NCBI GenBank assembly: GCA_022539475.1
Contig: VCMS01000242.1
Location: 42,018-106,017, forward strand
Length of the DNA: 64,000 nucleotides
Origin: Gracilaria domingensis
Taxonomy: Eukaryota; Rhodophyta; Florideophyceae; Gracilariales; Gracilariaceae
Reading direction: 5' to 3'
Shown: in pieces, positions 42,158-53,135 of the stretch
Numbering within the stretch: position 1 is the stretch's first letter
How the letters are laid out: each line of letters opens with the position of its first letter
The notes under the pieces: model-generated
Database searches by the model: none
What the model was told of the DNA's origin: nothing
The model's input: the letters and a program-made list of their open reading frames with translations, nothing else
Position numbers and translations under genes: made by a program

Positions 42158-42659
42158 GTGAAGTAAAGTATGAGGGAGGTGAAAATTTACTCTTGATACA
42201 CTTGGTCACGTACGCGTTTGTAGCAGGATTTACTTCTTTCTTTACCGACAAAGTTGTTCAAAGATTTTTGGCGCCAAATTTTATCGGGTTTTCTTCTATC
42301 ACACACATGAATGGCAGATGCCACTGGCAGTAGGTACCTTAGTATTTTCATAGACGTCAATTAAAATGGATCAACTTGTTTTTTCACTTTCGCGGTAATC
42401 ACATTCCATGACGAAATTTACAAAACAAGTTGATCCATTGCATCCACATCACAGATCCCAAAGTACCAAAACTGATTTGTGTAAATGCATTGTGTGCGTC
42501 GCGTTGTCAACCATGTTCTGTTTTACTTCAGCGATCGCCAAAAAAGAACAGCTCAAGTTCATCACATCCTCTGTGACCAACGTTGAGTGCATCCGATTGT
42601 TCTGCGTGCATTTCATATCGTTACAAGCTTTATATCTTTGTGTCTTTTTCTCAAAACCG
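42158..42659. other. Boundary region with palindromic elements
   Basis: Contains the palindrome TTTGGCGCCAAA (about 42269-42280), an E2F-type sequence, and an 18-bp perfect inverted repeat (next entry). It may contain the end of the AT-rich element, the helicase promoter, or the truncated 5' end of the gypsy element. I could not find an LTR or primer-binding site. Confidence 0.45.
42365..42439. repeat. Perfect 18-bp inverted repeat with 39-nt spacer
   Basis: aatggatcaacttgtttt at 42365-42382 is the exact reverse complement of aaaacaagttgatccatt at 42422-42439. It lies between the PIF1 relic and the gypsy pol, so it may mark the junction of the two elements. Confidence 0.9.
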
Positions 42660-45600
42660 ATGGATGCGATATGGACTTCTTCTGATATCCAGCGTATGAA
42701 AGCCGCGGTTAATCAAGTTCGTATTACGCAGGGACGCAAAGAAGCCAAAGAAGATTTGGATGCAAACCCTGACTCTCTTTCTGCAAACGCAGATAGTTAT
42801 AATCAAGAGAAGGACATATATGTCTCTCAAAGTGACCTTGATGACACCACTACTTTCTCTAGCTTTGACTACGACACAAAGATGTGGATGAGCGCTGCCG
42901 TAAGAAGGTTGTATCCAAAAGAGCTTGAACCACACGGTTCAAGAAGCATCATAAGCGAGGATCTTTCCCCCATACCTGAAACTTTTACGTATCAAACTCA
43001 GCTACAATCGAGACCTGGTACGAAACATGGGAAAGGAGGACGTCGTCACGCCCCAGGAGCATTGGAGCAGAGGTCCAAAACTCCCAATGGTCTAGAGAAT
43101 AGCCGCAGCCGGTGGAAGGAAGCAATGCCGACCTCGTCGGACAGTAATGATAAGGACCTGAGTGCTGCTGATACGAAGGATAAGGCAGTACAGGAACTAA
43201 AGTCTCTGGATATTGAATACGTCCCAGAGACTCACCGTGATAAATTGCGGCACATGCTCGAACAGTTCACGCTCATATGGGATGGCACACTGGGTACGAT
43301 TGGTATTACCGAACATCGGATTGATTTGCTACCGAATACTCGGCCCATTTCACAGCACCCTTACAGGGCAGGACCGACAGCTCGGCAGGAGGAGAAAGCT
43401 CAAGTTGAGAAGATGCTCCGCGCTGGAGTTATCGAGCCGGCTCAGTCACCTTGAGCATCGCCGGTGGTGCTCGCGCCCAAAGCTGATGGGTCTTGTCGAT
43501 TTTGCATCGATTACCGCAAGCTAAACGCGGCCACGGTCAAGGATGTATATCTTATCCCACGAATGGATGAATGAATCGATTCATTGGGCGACGCGAAAGT
43601 TTTCAGAACCCTAGACGCGAATTGAGGCTATTGGCAAGTTCCCGTGAGCGCTGATGATCGTGACAAGACAGCCTTCGTCTGTCATGAAGGATTATACCGA
43701 TTCAATCAGATGCCCTTTGGGTTAACGAACGCGCCAGCCACATTCCAACCTGCTGTAGACAGTTTGCTCGTCCGGTTCAAGTGAAGGACTTGCCTGGTTT
43801 ACCCGGACGACATCGTTGTCTACTCCAGCAACCTGGACGAGCACTTGACTCACGTACGGGATGTGATGCGAGTCCTGCGAGATGCAGGCATTACGCTCAA
43901 GCTCAAGAAGTGTGAGTTCTTCACCGACACCGTCAGGTATCTCGGCCACTTTATCCGTCCTGGACGGCTGTCGATAGACGAGGCTCGCGTGAAATCCCTC
44001 AAATGGGCTAAGCATCCGCGAACGCAGATGGAACTCCGATCTTTTCTCGGCTTGTGTAATGTCTACCGCTGCTTCATACCGGACTTTGCGGAAATTGCGG
44101 CGCCGTTGAATGAGCTCCTCCGCAAAGGACAGCCAGTCAACCTGGAAGAATTCGACGACCGCAAGGCTGCGGCTTTCTCGTCGCTCGTGGAAGCGGTGAC
44201 ATCGCCACCCGTTTTATCCCTACCTAGAGCTGGCTTGCCGTATGCAATATATACGGATGCGAGCGACTACCAAGTTGGCTGTGCATTGTTCCAGACCACC
44301 AAGGAAGACGAGCGATTGCCAATTGGGTATTGGTCAAGAAGCCTCAACGTTCACGAGAGGAATTACTCGGTATCCGAGAAGGAGTGCTTGGCAGTTGTCT
44401 GGGCATTACAAACACTGCGACCCTGTCTTATGGGAACTCGTTTCACTGTTCATACCGATCATTCGGCCCTACGCTGGCTGCTCTCTATAGCAGAGCCATT
44501 TAGCCGCTTGATGCGGTCGAGACTTCGCTTGTCGGAATTCGACTTTGAAATCCGGTACAAGAAAGGACTCCTGAACACTCAGGCTGATGCACTGTCCCGC
44601 TTGGAAACAGTGGCTGAAGCTGCGCCAGTCGATGACCTGGAAATACCGTGCTTCCTCGCGGAAGACGGCTCGAGCAATGCCGGCGAAGAGTCGGAAGGAT
44701 GGGACATCTACGATGCTGTTTTAGCCGTGTCAGACACGCGCCCAGAACCGGGTTCTTTCGTACCGATCAAGCCGGAAGAACTCATCAGGGAGCAGCACAC
44801 GGACCCTTTCTGTACGGAGATTCGTAGCCGTCTGAACGGCGGAGCACGACTGCCGTTCGTCGAGAACGACCAGGGATTCCTCATCCGAACTGTCGAGCGC
44901 AGGCCACAGATTGTGGTTCCTCACTCACTTTAGTCACGAGTACTGCATCTGTCGCACTATGCGAAGCTCTCAGCCCACCCTGGTGGCAGGAAGTTGTACT
45001 ACACCTTGAGAAAGGAGTTCTACTGGCCGGCGATGGCTTTTGATGGGTATTCCACTGTTCGTGGATGTTCTGATTGCGCGAAAAACCGCGTCAAACTGCG
45101 AAAGTATTCCAAGAAGTTGGTACCCTTCCCTGCTAGGGCTCCACTGGAGTTCGTGGCTATTGACTTGCTCGGCGAGTTTATTCGCACCCGTCAGGGAAAC
45201 CGGTTTCTATTGGTGATCACTGACGGCTTTTCTAAGCTGGTACGGACTGTGCCTTTGAAGAGGGTTACCGCCAGTGCGGTCGCCCAAGCTTTCGTCACAC
45301 ACTGGCTTTTTGTCTACGGACCACCGATTGATTTGTTTTCGGATAATGGACCACAGTTCGCGCTTAAGTTCTTTCAAGACGTCTGCCGCATCTTGCGGAT
45401 CCAAAACTGGTTCACGACAACATATCATACCCAGAGTAATCGGCAGGTTGAAAGCTTTAACCGCACAATGCTCAATTCATTACAGACATTCGTTGCCGAG
45501 CATCCGTTGGAATGGGATCAGTACACCGACGCGGTGACGTATGCCTACAATACGCAGGTCCATCGTACTACTCAGATCTCGCCGTTCGAGCTTGTGCTAT

Positions 45601-46217
45601 CACGCGTTCCACCGTCGGTGGTCATCGAGCCACAGCCAGTACTAGAAAGGTCCCCCTCGCCCCGCCTCCATAGGGACGCGTGGAAGGGATGGCTCACGAA
45701 GCTTATTCCTACGGTTAGGCAGAATATCGCTAAGGCACAAGCCACCTACAAGCGGAATTTCGACGGAAGAGTGCGCAGACATGCCCCTCAGATTAGGGAA
45801 GGTAGCTATGCCTTCATTTGGAAGGAATACTACAATCCCGAGAAGGAGAAGCGCCACAAGCTTTCTCCTATCGCGGATGGTCCCTACCGGGTCATTTCAG
45901 TTACCGACACTACAGTTGTCCTTGACATCAAGGGAGAGCGCGAGCGTTTTTTGCGGGATCGCGTAACGCCTGCACCAACGCCTGCTTCTCAGGAAACGCA
46001 ACCGGAAACGCCGGACACCGCTACACCTACTGCAGAACCAGCCGCTGAAGCGGAAGCGCGCACTTCACTGTCAGTATTGCCGCATCCCAACCGCGGACTT
46101 GCTGATTTGCCGGCTGAGCCGGAGCCTCACCAGTCGGTCTCTGCTGCCGCTCACGTACACACGCGGATACTGGCCCCTCCGGGGATACTTACCACCGCCC
46201 CCGACGTCGCCAACTGA
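42660..46217 (+). pseudogene. Ty3/gypsy (chromovirus-type) pol: reverse transcriptase, RNase H, integrase; in-frame stops only
   Basis: One frame runs 1186 codons with no frameshift but five internal stops: TGA at 43452, two further TGAs within the RT finger/palm (after RMDE and TLDAN), TGA after VRFK, and TAG at 44934. RT shows [57 protein letters not shown] and VYPDDIVVYS (usual YLDD). RNase H: YAIYTDASDYQVGCALFQ, EKECLAVVWAL, HTDHSALRWLL, NTQADALSRL. Integrase: a zinc region (HPGGRKLYYTLRKEFYWPAM, GCSDCAK), then FVAIDLLGEF, FSDNGPQF and QVESFNRTM (the DDE residues). Gag and protease are not recognisable upstream, so the 5' part is missing. Pro/Glu-rich tail to TGA at 46215-46217. Confidence 0.93.
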
Positions 46218-46969
46218 GGGGGGCGAGGAGGAGGCAAATCGCTCGCTGTCGTTGTCGCCGTCGTCGACGGAATCGCTATTGCAGGCCTCAATGTCGCACG
46301 CAAATCGTGGTGAACGCGCGAAGACGCCCGCCGCACAGCCGAACAATCAGAAAGACGCGAGCGACCCGCAGTTATCGCGGAAGCCTGAGGAGGAACGCAC
46401 CACTCGGTGGAGCGCAAGCCGACACCGGAAGAACACCAGGATGTAGCTGCTGCAGAAGTCCCGCTTTCGGATTCGAGCCTCACAGACGGAAGGGAGCTGC
46501 CCACTTGCACCTGTGCCAGAGCGACGAGCAAAGCAGCCGGTAAATGCGACATACCGCTCGTTGCAGCCGGAGCCCGCATAGCACTTGCTGAAAGGCCGGA
46601 GTCCGGAAGAAACGTTATTCAAGAGACCGTCGTTAGGCAGACCCGACTTCAGTCCACTGAAGCCATCGATAGAAGCTCGTTAAAGCAGACCGCCGATGGC
46701 AGCCTATACGCCACAGTTGGAAGCAGCACACCCGCGCACACCCAGTTCTGCTTCGCCGGCGATCCGCCTCCGTGGAAACGCACACGAGCGCACTCCTGCA
46801 AGCTTGCGGTCGTCAAAACAATTCCGAATTCAATCCGTCAACGGCGCAGGCCCATCACCAGCAGTGAGCGGCAACGCTGCACGCGCACAACAGCACCACT
46901 CGCTCCACCGCCAGCGGACCGTTCCCGCGAATCCGCCTGGAAACGTCGGACTGCTGTTCCAAAGACAAA
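46218..46969 (+). other. Linker sequence between integrase and the tandem array
   Basis: The frame from 46407 onward is open into the array, with Glu/Pro/Arg/Thr-rich composition like the linker that joins integrase to chromodomain in chromoviruses. No motif is visible. I treat it as a decayed part of the retrotransposon polyprotein. Confidence 0.4.
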
Positions 46970-49845
46970 TGCGCTTTTGTACCACATTTACGATGTCTTC
47001 AACTCCCTGGAGGCCCATCTCAGCACTCTGCTCTGTCAATTCTCTTGCAGCCCACTGCAGTCCTACGCCCCAACCACTCCACCACATCCATTCTGCTCCG
47101 CCACATCCTTCTCCTACCCAAACAAGTCTTTTTCCCACATTCGATGCTTTCAACTCTCTGGAGGCATCGCAGCACTCTCGCTTGTCATAATTCTCTTGCA
47201 GCCCACTGCAGTCCCACGCCCCAACCACTCCGCCACACCCATTCTGCTCCCTCATGAGCCTTCCTCCACCACACTAAGCGCTTTTCTACCCCATTTACGA
47301 TGCCTTTCGACTCTCTGGAGGCCATCTCAGCACTCTCGCCCTGTCTTAATTCTTCTTGCAGCCCACTGCAGTCCCACGCCTCCCACACCAAGCGCTTTTC
47401 TACCACGTTTACGATGCCTCTCAACTCTCTGGAGCCCATCTCAGCACTTTCGCTCTGTCTTAATTCTTCTTGCAGCCCACTGCAGTCCCACGCCCCAACC
47501 ACTCCGCCACACCCATTCTGCTCCCACCACATCCTTCTCCTCACCCTAACAAGCGCTCTTTCCCCACATCTGCGATGCCTTTGCACTTTCTGAAGACCAT
47601 CTCAGCACTCTTGCTCTGTCTTAATTCTTCTTGCAGCCCACTGCAGTCCCACGCCCCAACCACTCCGCCACACCCATTCTGCTCCCTAACAAGCTTTCCT
47701 CCCACCACACCAAGCGCTTTTCTACCCCATTTACGATGCCTTTCAACTCTCTGGAGGCCATCTCAGCACTCTTGCTCTGTCTTAATTCTTCTTGCAGCCC
47801 ACTGCAGTCCCACGCCCCAACCACTCCGCCACACCCATTCTGCTCCCTCACCAGCCTTCCTCCCACCACACCAAGTGCTTTTCTACCCCATTTACGATGC
47901 CTTTCAACTCTCTGGAGGCCATCTCAGCACTCTCGCTCTGTCTTTATTCTTCTTGCAGCCCACTGCAGTCCCACGCCCCAACCACTCCGCCACACCCATT
48001 CTGCTCCCTCACCAGCCTTCCTCCCACCACACTAAGCGCTTTTCTACCCCATTTACGATGCCTTTCGACTCTCTGGAGGCCATCTCAGCACTCTCGCCCT
48101 GTCTTAATTCTTCTTGCAGCCCATTGCAGTCCCACGCCTCCCACACCAAGCGCTTTTCTACCACATTTACGATGCCTTTCAACTCTCTGGAGGCCATCTC
48201 AGCACTCTCGCTCTGTCTTAATTCTTCTTGCAGCCCACTGCAGTCCCACGCCCCAACCACTCCGCCACACCCATTCTGCTCCCTCACCAGCCTTCCTCCC
48301 ACCACACCAAGCGCTTTTCTACCACATTTACGATGCCTTTCAACTCTCTGGAGGCCATCTCAGCACTCTCGCCCTGTCTTAAGTCTTCTTGCAGCCCACT
48401 GCAGTCCCACGCCCCAACCACTCCGCCACACCCATTCTGCTCCCGCCACATCCTTCTCCTCAGCCAAACAAGCGCTCTTTCCCCACATCTGCGATGCCTT
48501 TGCACTTTGTGGAGGCCATCTCAGCTCTCTCGCTCTGTCATAATTCATCTTGCAGCCCACTGCAGTTCCATGCCCCAACCACTCTACCACACCCATTCTG
48601 CTCCCGCCACATCCTTCTTCTCACCCAACCAAGCGCTTTTTCCCAACATCTGCGATGCCTTTGCACTCCTGGAGACCATCTGAGCATTCTCGCCTTGTCG
48701 TAATTAATCTTGCAGCCGACTGCAGTCCCACGCTGCAACCACTCCACCACACCCATTCTGCTCCCGCCACGCCCTTCTTCTCACCCAACCAAGCGCTCTT
48801 TCCCCACATCTGCGATGCCTTTGCACTTTGTAAGAGCATCTCGGCACTTTCGCCTTGTCTTAATTCTTCTTGCAGCCCACTGCAGTCCCACGCCCCAACC
48901 ACTCCACCACAGCCATTCTGCTCCCACCACATCCTTCCTCCCACCATACCAAGCGCTTTTCTACCACATTTACGATGCCTTTCAACTCTCTGGAGCCCAT
49001 CTCAGCACTCTCGCTCTGTCATAATTCATCTTGCAGCCCACTGCAGTCCCACGCCCCAACCACTCCACCACACCCATTCTGCTCCCTCACCAGCGTTCTC
49101 CTCAACCAAACAAGGGCTCTTTCCCCACATCTGCGATGCCTTTGGACTTTCTGGAGACCATCTCAGCACTCTTGCTCTGTCTTAATTCTTCTTGCAGCCC
49201 ACTGCAGTCCCACGCCCCAACCACTCCGCCACACCCATTCTGCTCCCTTACCAGCCTTCCTCCCACCACACCAAGCGCTTTTCTACCACATTTACGATGC
49301 CTTTCAACTCTCTGGAGGCCATCTCAGCACTCTCGTCCTGTCTTAATTCTTCTTGCAGCCTACTGCAGTCCCACGCCCCAACCACTCCGCCACACCCATT
49401 TTGCTCCCCCCACATCCTTCTCCTCACCCAAACAAGCGCTCTTTCCCAACATCTGCGATGCCTTTGCACTTTCTGGAAACCATCTCAGCACTTTCGCTCT
49501 GTCTTAATTCTTCTTGCAGCCCACTGCAGTCCCACGCCCCAACCACTCCGCCACACCCATTCTGCTACCGCCACACCCTTCTTCTCACCCAACCAAGCGC
49601 TTTTTCCCAACATCTGCGATGCCTTTTAACTCTCTGGAGACCATCTGAGCATTCTCGCCTTGTCTTAATTCATCTTGCAGCCGACTGCAGTCCCACGCTG
49701 CAACCACTCCACCACACCCATTCTGCTCCCGCCACGCCCTTCTTCTCACCCAACAAAGCGCTCTTTCCCCACATCTGCGATGCCTTTGCACTCTTTTGAG
49801 ACCATCTTAGCACTCTTGTCTTGTCTTAATTCATCTTGCTCGTCG
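46970..49845 (+). repeat. 161-bp tandem array, about 18 copies
   Basis: The repeat period is 161 bp (some 160); two units (near 47356-47471 and 48115-48229) are shortened to about 116 bp by the same deletion. Landmarks of each unit are TTTACGATGCCTTTCAACTC, CTGGAGGCCATCTCAGCACT, TTCTTCTTGCAGCCCACTGC and CGCCACACCCATTCTGCTCC. The segment 47245-47510 is repeated almost exactly at 48008-48270, so there is a higher-order repeat. Because 161 is not a multiple of 3, the frame rotates each unit, yet long stretches stay open in all three plus frames. The pyrimidine-rich TTCTTCTTGCAG with an upstream CTTAAT resembles a 3' splice site in every unit. It separates the gypsy integrase from the chromodomain. 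Confidence 0.95.
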
Positions 49846-50863
49846 TGAGGACGCCGGACGCGGAGCGTCCTCTCGTTCGCGAAGATTCCACGGCATGGCC
49901 GGAAGGTGATACTGAACAACCGAACTCTGGGAAGAGCAAGGCTACAACGAAGTTGGATACTACCACACGGAGTACTTCGGACGCGCAGTCGCCGCATTCT
50001 GTCGCTGACGACCGCCGCATACCGCCGTCGCAGGCGCGCGCTAAGGCAGTCAGGCCGATCCCGGTATCGTTGACACTGCAGAGCAGGAAGAAGAGAAGAC
50101 GCTTGCCGAAGCGGAGGACACACACCGCGGAGCCGGTCCCGACAGCCTACCGTTGCACCTATCCGTGGGGAAGTCGTTGAACGCACTTCATGACGGTTTG
50201 CTAAGTCATGACGGTGCACGCCTCAGAGGAGAGTCGGATTACAGCTCTGATTTAGGGAAAACGCACGCTGCCACCGCAGGAGCGCTCGCACACCACACGT
50301 CACGTGGCGCGCGAAGTTCACCACACAGTGGGCCATCCAGATCCGCCGGCAGTGCCGCAGCCACGATCCGGCGTCCGCAGTCACGTGAACCGGCACGCGC
50401 TGTGGCAAGCACTCCGCCTCCCTGTCCATCTTCACCGTCAGGACGGGAACTATCGCGTGAACTAGCCGTTCGCGGACCCGCCGAAGCGGCGAAGCTGCTT
50501 GAGGCAGCCCGAAAACGGGAATCGAACACTCAACAGAGGACATGTCTACCGCCGAAGGCGTCAGTAGAAACTCACAGCACCGCTGGTGACGATGTGACGG
50601 CACCGCCGCGGCGCGCTGATGACCCTTCGTCCGAAGAGCTCGAGCGAGAAGTTTACTGGAAGGAGTTTGTTGTAGACCACATAGTGCGACACAGCTGGAA
50701 CCCGAAGGGGTATGTTCAGTACCAGGTACACTGGTATGGCTATCCGCCGTCGCGGGACTCAGACGAACCCGTGGCGCATCTACCCCGATCGAAGATCGTG
50801 CAGTACCACCGTTGCACTAACACGCCGTTGCCGGCTAACTTACATCAAGCGATGGTCGGTTAA
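49846..50863 (+). pseudogene. Chromodomain end of the gypsy polyprotein, frameshifted
   Basis: After the array, a Ser/Thr/Pro/Arg-rich reading changes frame at about 50150-50180 and ends in a chromodomain: KEFVVDHIVRHSWNPKGYVQ, YQVHWYGYPPSRDSDEP and LPRSKIVQY, before TAA at 50861-50863. Chromodomains follow the integrase in chromoviruses and steer insertion to modified histones; the DTWEP motif is here DSDEP, so the aromatic cage is incomplete. Its position 4.6 kb after integrase suggests it belongs to the same element, interrupted by the repeat array. Confidence 0.7.
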
Positions 50864-51288
50864 AACACGTCATTGGAGACGGAGGCTGATCGCGTACCGC
50901 GCTCGAATGGTTCTACAAACTACAACACTCTTTCGAGGGAGGCCGCGACAACCTCCAGAGGAGTACAGTACCGCTACTCGCGTGGTGAGGAAACACTCTG
51001 TTAAGAGGACAGTTGAAGTGCAGATATGTTATGCCCTCAGGAAGAGGAGAAGTTAGATACACTCGAAAGAGAAAGAAGACTCTATGAAGAGGAAATGGAA
51101 ACTCGTAAGACGAAGGTTACCCCGGAAGGGAGAAGATTATGAAGTATATACCTTGAGAAATGGAAGAAGCCTTGAAGTTCAAGAGAAGATCACAGTTTTA
51201 CTGGGTATCGTAACTATGTTGCGGCTCGCTATCCGAGCTCGCAACGGCCTAACTATTGAGTATCAGCCTATTGGAGGAGCGGCACGAG
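50864..51288. other. Short AT/GA-rich region, no supported gene
   Basis: Purine-rich plus strand with short Arg/Lys-rich frames. No LTR or polypurine tract is certain. Confidence 0.35.
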
Positions 51289-53135
51289 TCACTCGGATTC
51301 CGGCTGGTTGCCCTTGTTCGCGAGTTGCGCAATGAGCGCATCGCGCATCTGCGCCACGTTACCCGACGCTGTATCGGAGACTCCAGCCTCGTTGAGGAAT
51401 TGAGCAATCACGGCAGCCCGCGCTTCGTCAGAGATCCCCGCGTTCGCGGCTTCGTTCGGTGTAACCGACGCCGCCATCGCGGGCGGAGCAGCACCCTCCT
51501 CCGGAGCGGATACAGGAGGCCCAGCTGGACCTGCGGGTATCGAAGCCGCCACAGGCGTGAGAGGAACATACACCGGAGTCGGGATAGCAGCGTTCGCACC
51601 CCCCCAAGGGCCAGGCAGTGCTGGAGCAGGAGTTGCACCCGCCGCAGGGGGCATTGACTGGATGACGTCCCCGTAGGCATCTTTGTTATCGGGGGCGTCA
51701 TTCACCATGATGTTCTGGTCCCCCACGGGATGGAAGAATTCATCCGTCATGATGAAGCCCGTTGGATGCCCCGGAGGGATAACTCGCTCGGCGTTCCGCA
51801 GCATTTCCGCCTCGGCGTTGGTGATCGGTACGCGAGTCCACGGGTCATAGTAGATATAATCACCCGCAAGCGGGGACCTGCGACTCGGAGAGCGGTTCAC
51901 AGCGAGGTCACCCTCGTCGCGCTGGCTCTTTGAGCACGGAACCTGGTTCTAGTCGACAGTGTCCATCACTCGCAAGAGACTGATCAACTCAGATAGGTTT
52001 CCATTACCGTCAAGCGGGATTGTAAGATCCAAGGAGTGTATGAGCTGCCGCAAACGCGGAGGAATGAACCAAGTCGATACTGGTCATAGACCTCGTTGAG
52101 GATGTATACGGCTGTGCGTGCCGCCCACTCCGTGAGCACGACGGCCCACCATCCCGTACACGGGTTCGTTACCAGCCTGCTGCCCACATAAGTGAGACAC
52201 GGCGGGAGTTACACGTAACAACCACGGCAGACCTCCACTCACGCCCACACAAAGGGGAGAGGAACATATCTCCCATGCATGTGGTGCGGACGAATCCGGT
52301 TTGACTCCCTGTTTTGATACGGGATAAGGTAACCCCATCGGGAGCGAGCACGTCGTTCAGGACGGATCATGTTCTGCAGAGAGTCAGACCGCGGTTGGCG
52401 AGGAAGGTAGCGTAATTCAGCACGCAGAAGCGGACGAGTCCAACACAGGAGATTCTGGTGTACGGGCGTGTTCTGATAACGTTCCAAAACACCGGCAAGC
52501 CGGGCAAGGTTCTCTCTATATTGGAATTCGCCGAGAGTTCGGTAAAACGCTACATCAAACCAGAACTCCGTGGGGATAGGGCCCTCCGAGTACGTTCGCT
52601 ACATTCGCATATGCGCTACGCGAATCATAGCCGCCCGAGCGGAGTTGTGCGACTGACCACGACCGTGGACGAGCGCTTGCATGGGGACGGTAACCCGGAG
52701 ATGCCATTCAAACGTAACCGTCATCCAGACGTGAATTCCGCCTGGGGGATGACCACTACCGTTAGCGTATGCCTCGAAGAGGAAGCGCAGTGTCACGCCT
52801 CGCGGCTGGAACCATGGCGCCCGCAAAAACGGTGAAGGATTGGACCGGGGGTCTACATCCGCGAGCTCGTCTTAGGACGCCCACGCCCCCGAGTTCGGGT
52901 TGAAAGCCGGTTGAACCGTAGGCACGGGAGCCATCCAGATCAACTGAGGCGCCTGCGTCGCAGCTTCCGCAGGCTGAACATCCGTCTGGGGAAGAGGAGC
53001 AGTATGAAAACCCGGATTGACCGGCGCAAGAGGGACTGTGGAAGCCGCAGAGGACGAGGGAGCACCGAATCCACCAAAGTATTGGTCTGACGGCCTGCTT
53101 TGCGGTTGATTGTTGCCCTGGTACGGATTGTTCAT
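51289..53135 (-). pseudogene. Large capsid/gag-like protein, broken (several stops and frameshifts)
   Basis: Starting at the ATG 53133-53135, one minus-strand frame continues to about 52360 through in-frame TAA and TAG, with a Pro/Gln-rich N-terminus, HVWMTVTFEWHLRVTVPM, VHGRGQSHNSARAAMIRVAH and GEFQYRENLARLAGVLERYQ. The reading then moves frame (GVTLSRIKTGSQTGFVRTTC, then WWAVVLTEWAARTAVYILNE). It ends with an intact 200-codon part (51900-51289) that is Ala/Pro-rich. A long beta-rich body with an Ala/Pro-rich C-terminus would suit a gag or a capsid of a dsRNA-virus-like element; this is inference from composition, not a recognised match. No polymerase gene follows. Lesions are given as seen; I did not reconstruct the protein. 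Confidence 0.4.

Noticed and set aside
42408-42659. N-terminal extension of the gypsy frame upstream of 42660
   Set aside because: Composition is non-coding-like and it overlaps the inverted repeat; the start at 42660 is simpler, though the true 5' end of the element is unknown.
46970-49845. Serial plus-strand frames in the tandem array as real repeat proteins
   Set aside because: The 161-bp period rotates the frame and no frame has its own promoter or start context; they reflect a C/T-rich repeat.
46970-49845. CRISPR array
   Set aside because: Whole 161-bp units are similar; there are no short repeats alternating with unique spacers, and the genome is eukaryotic.
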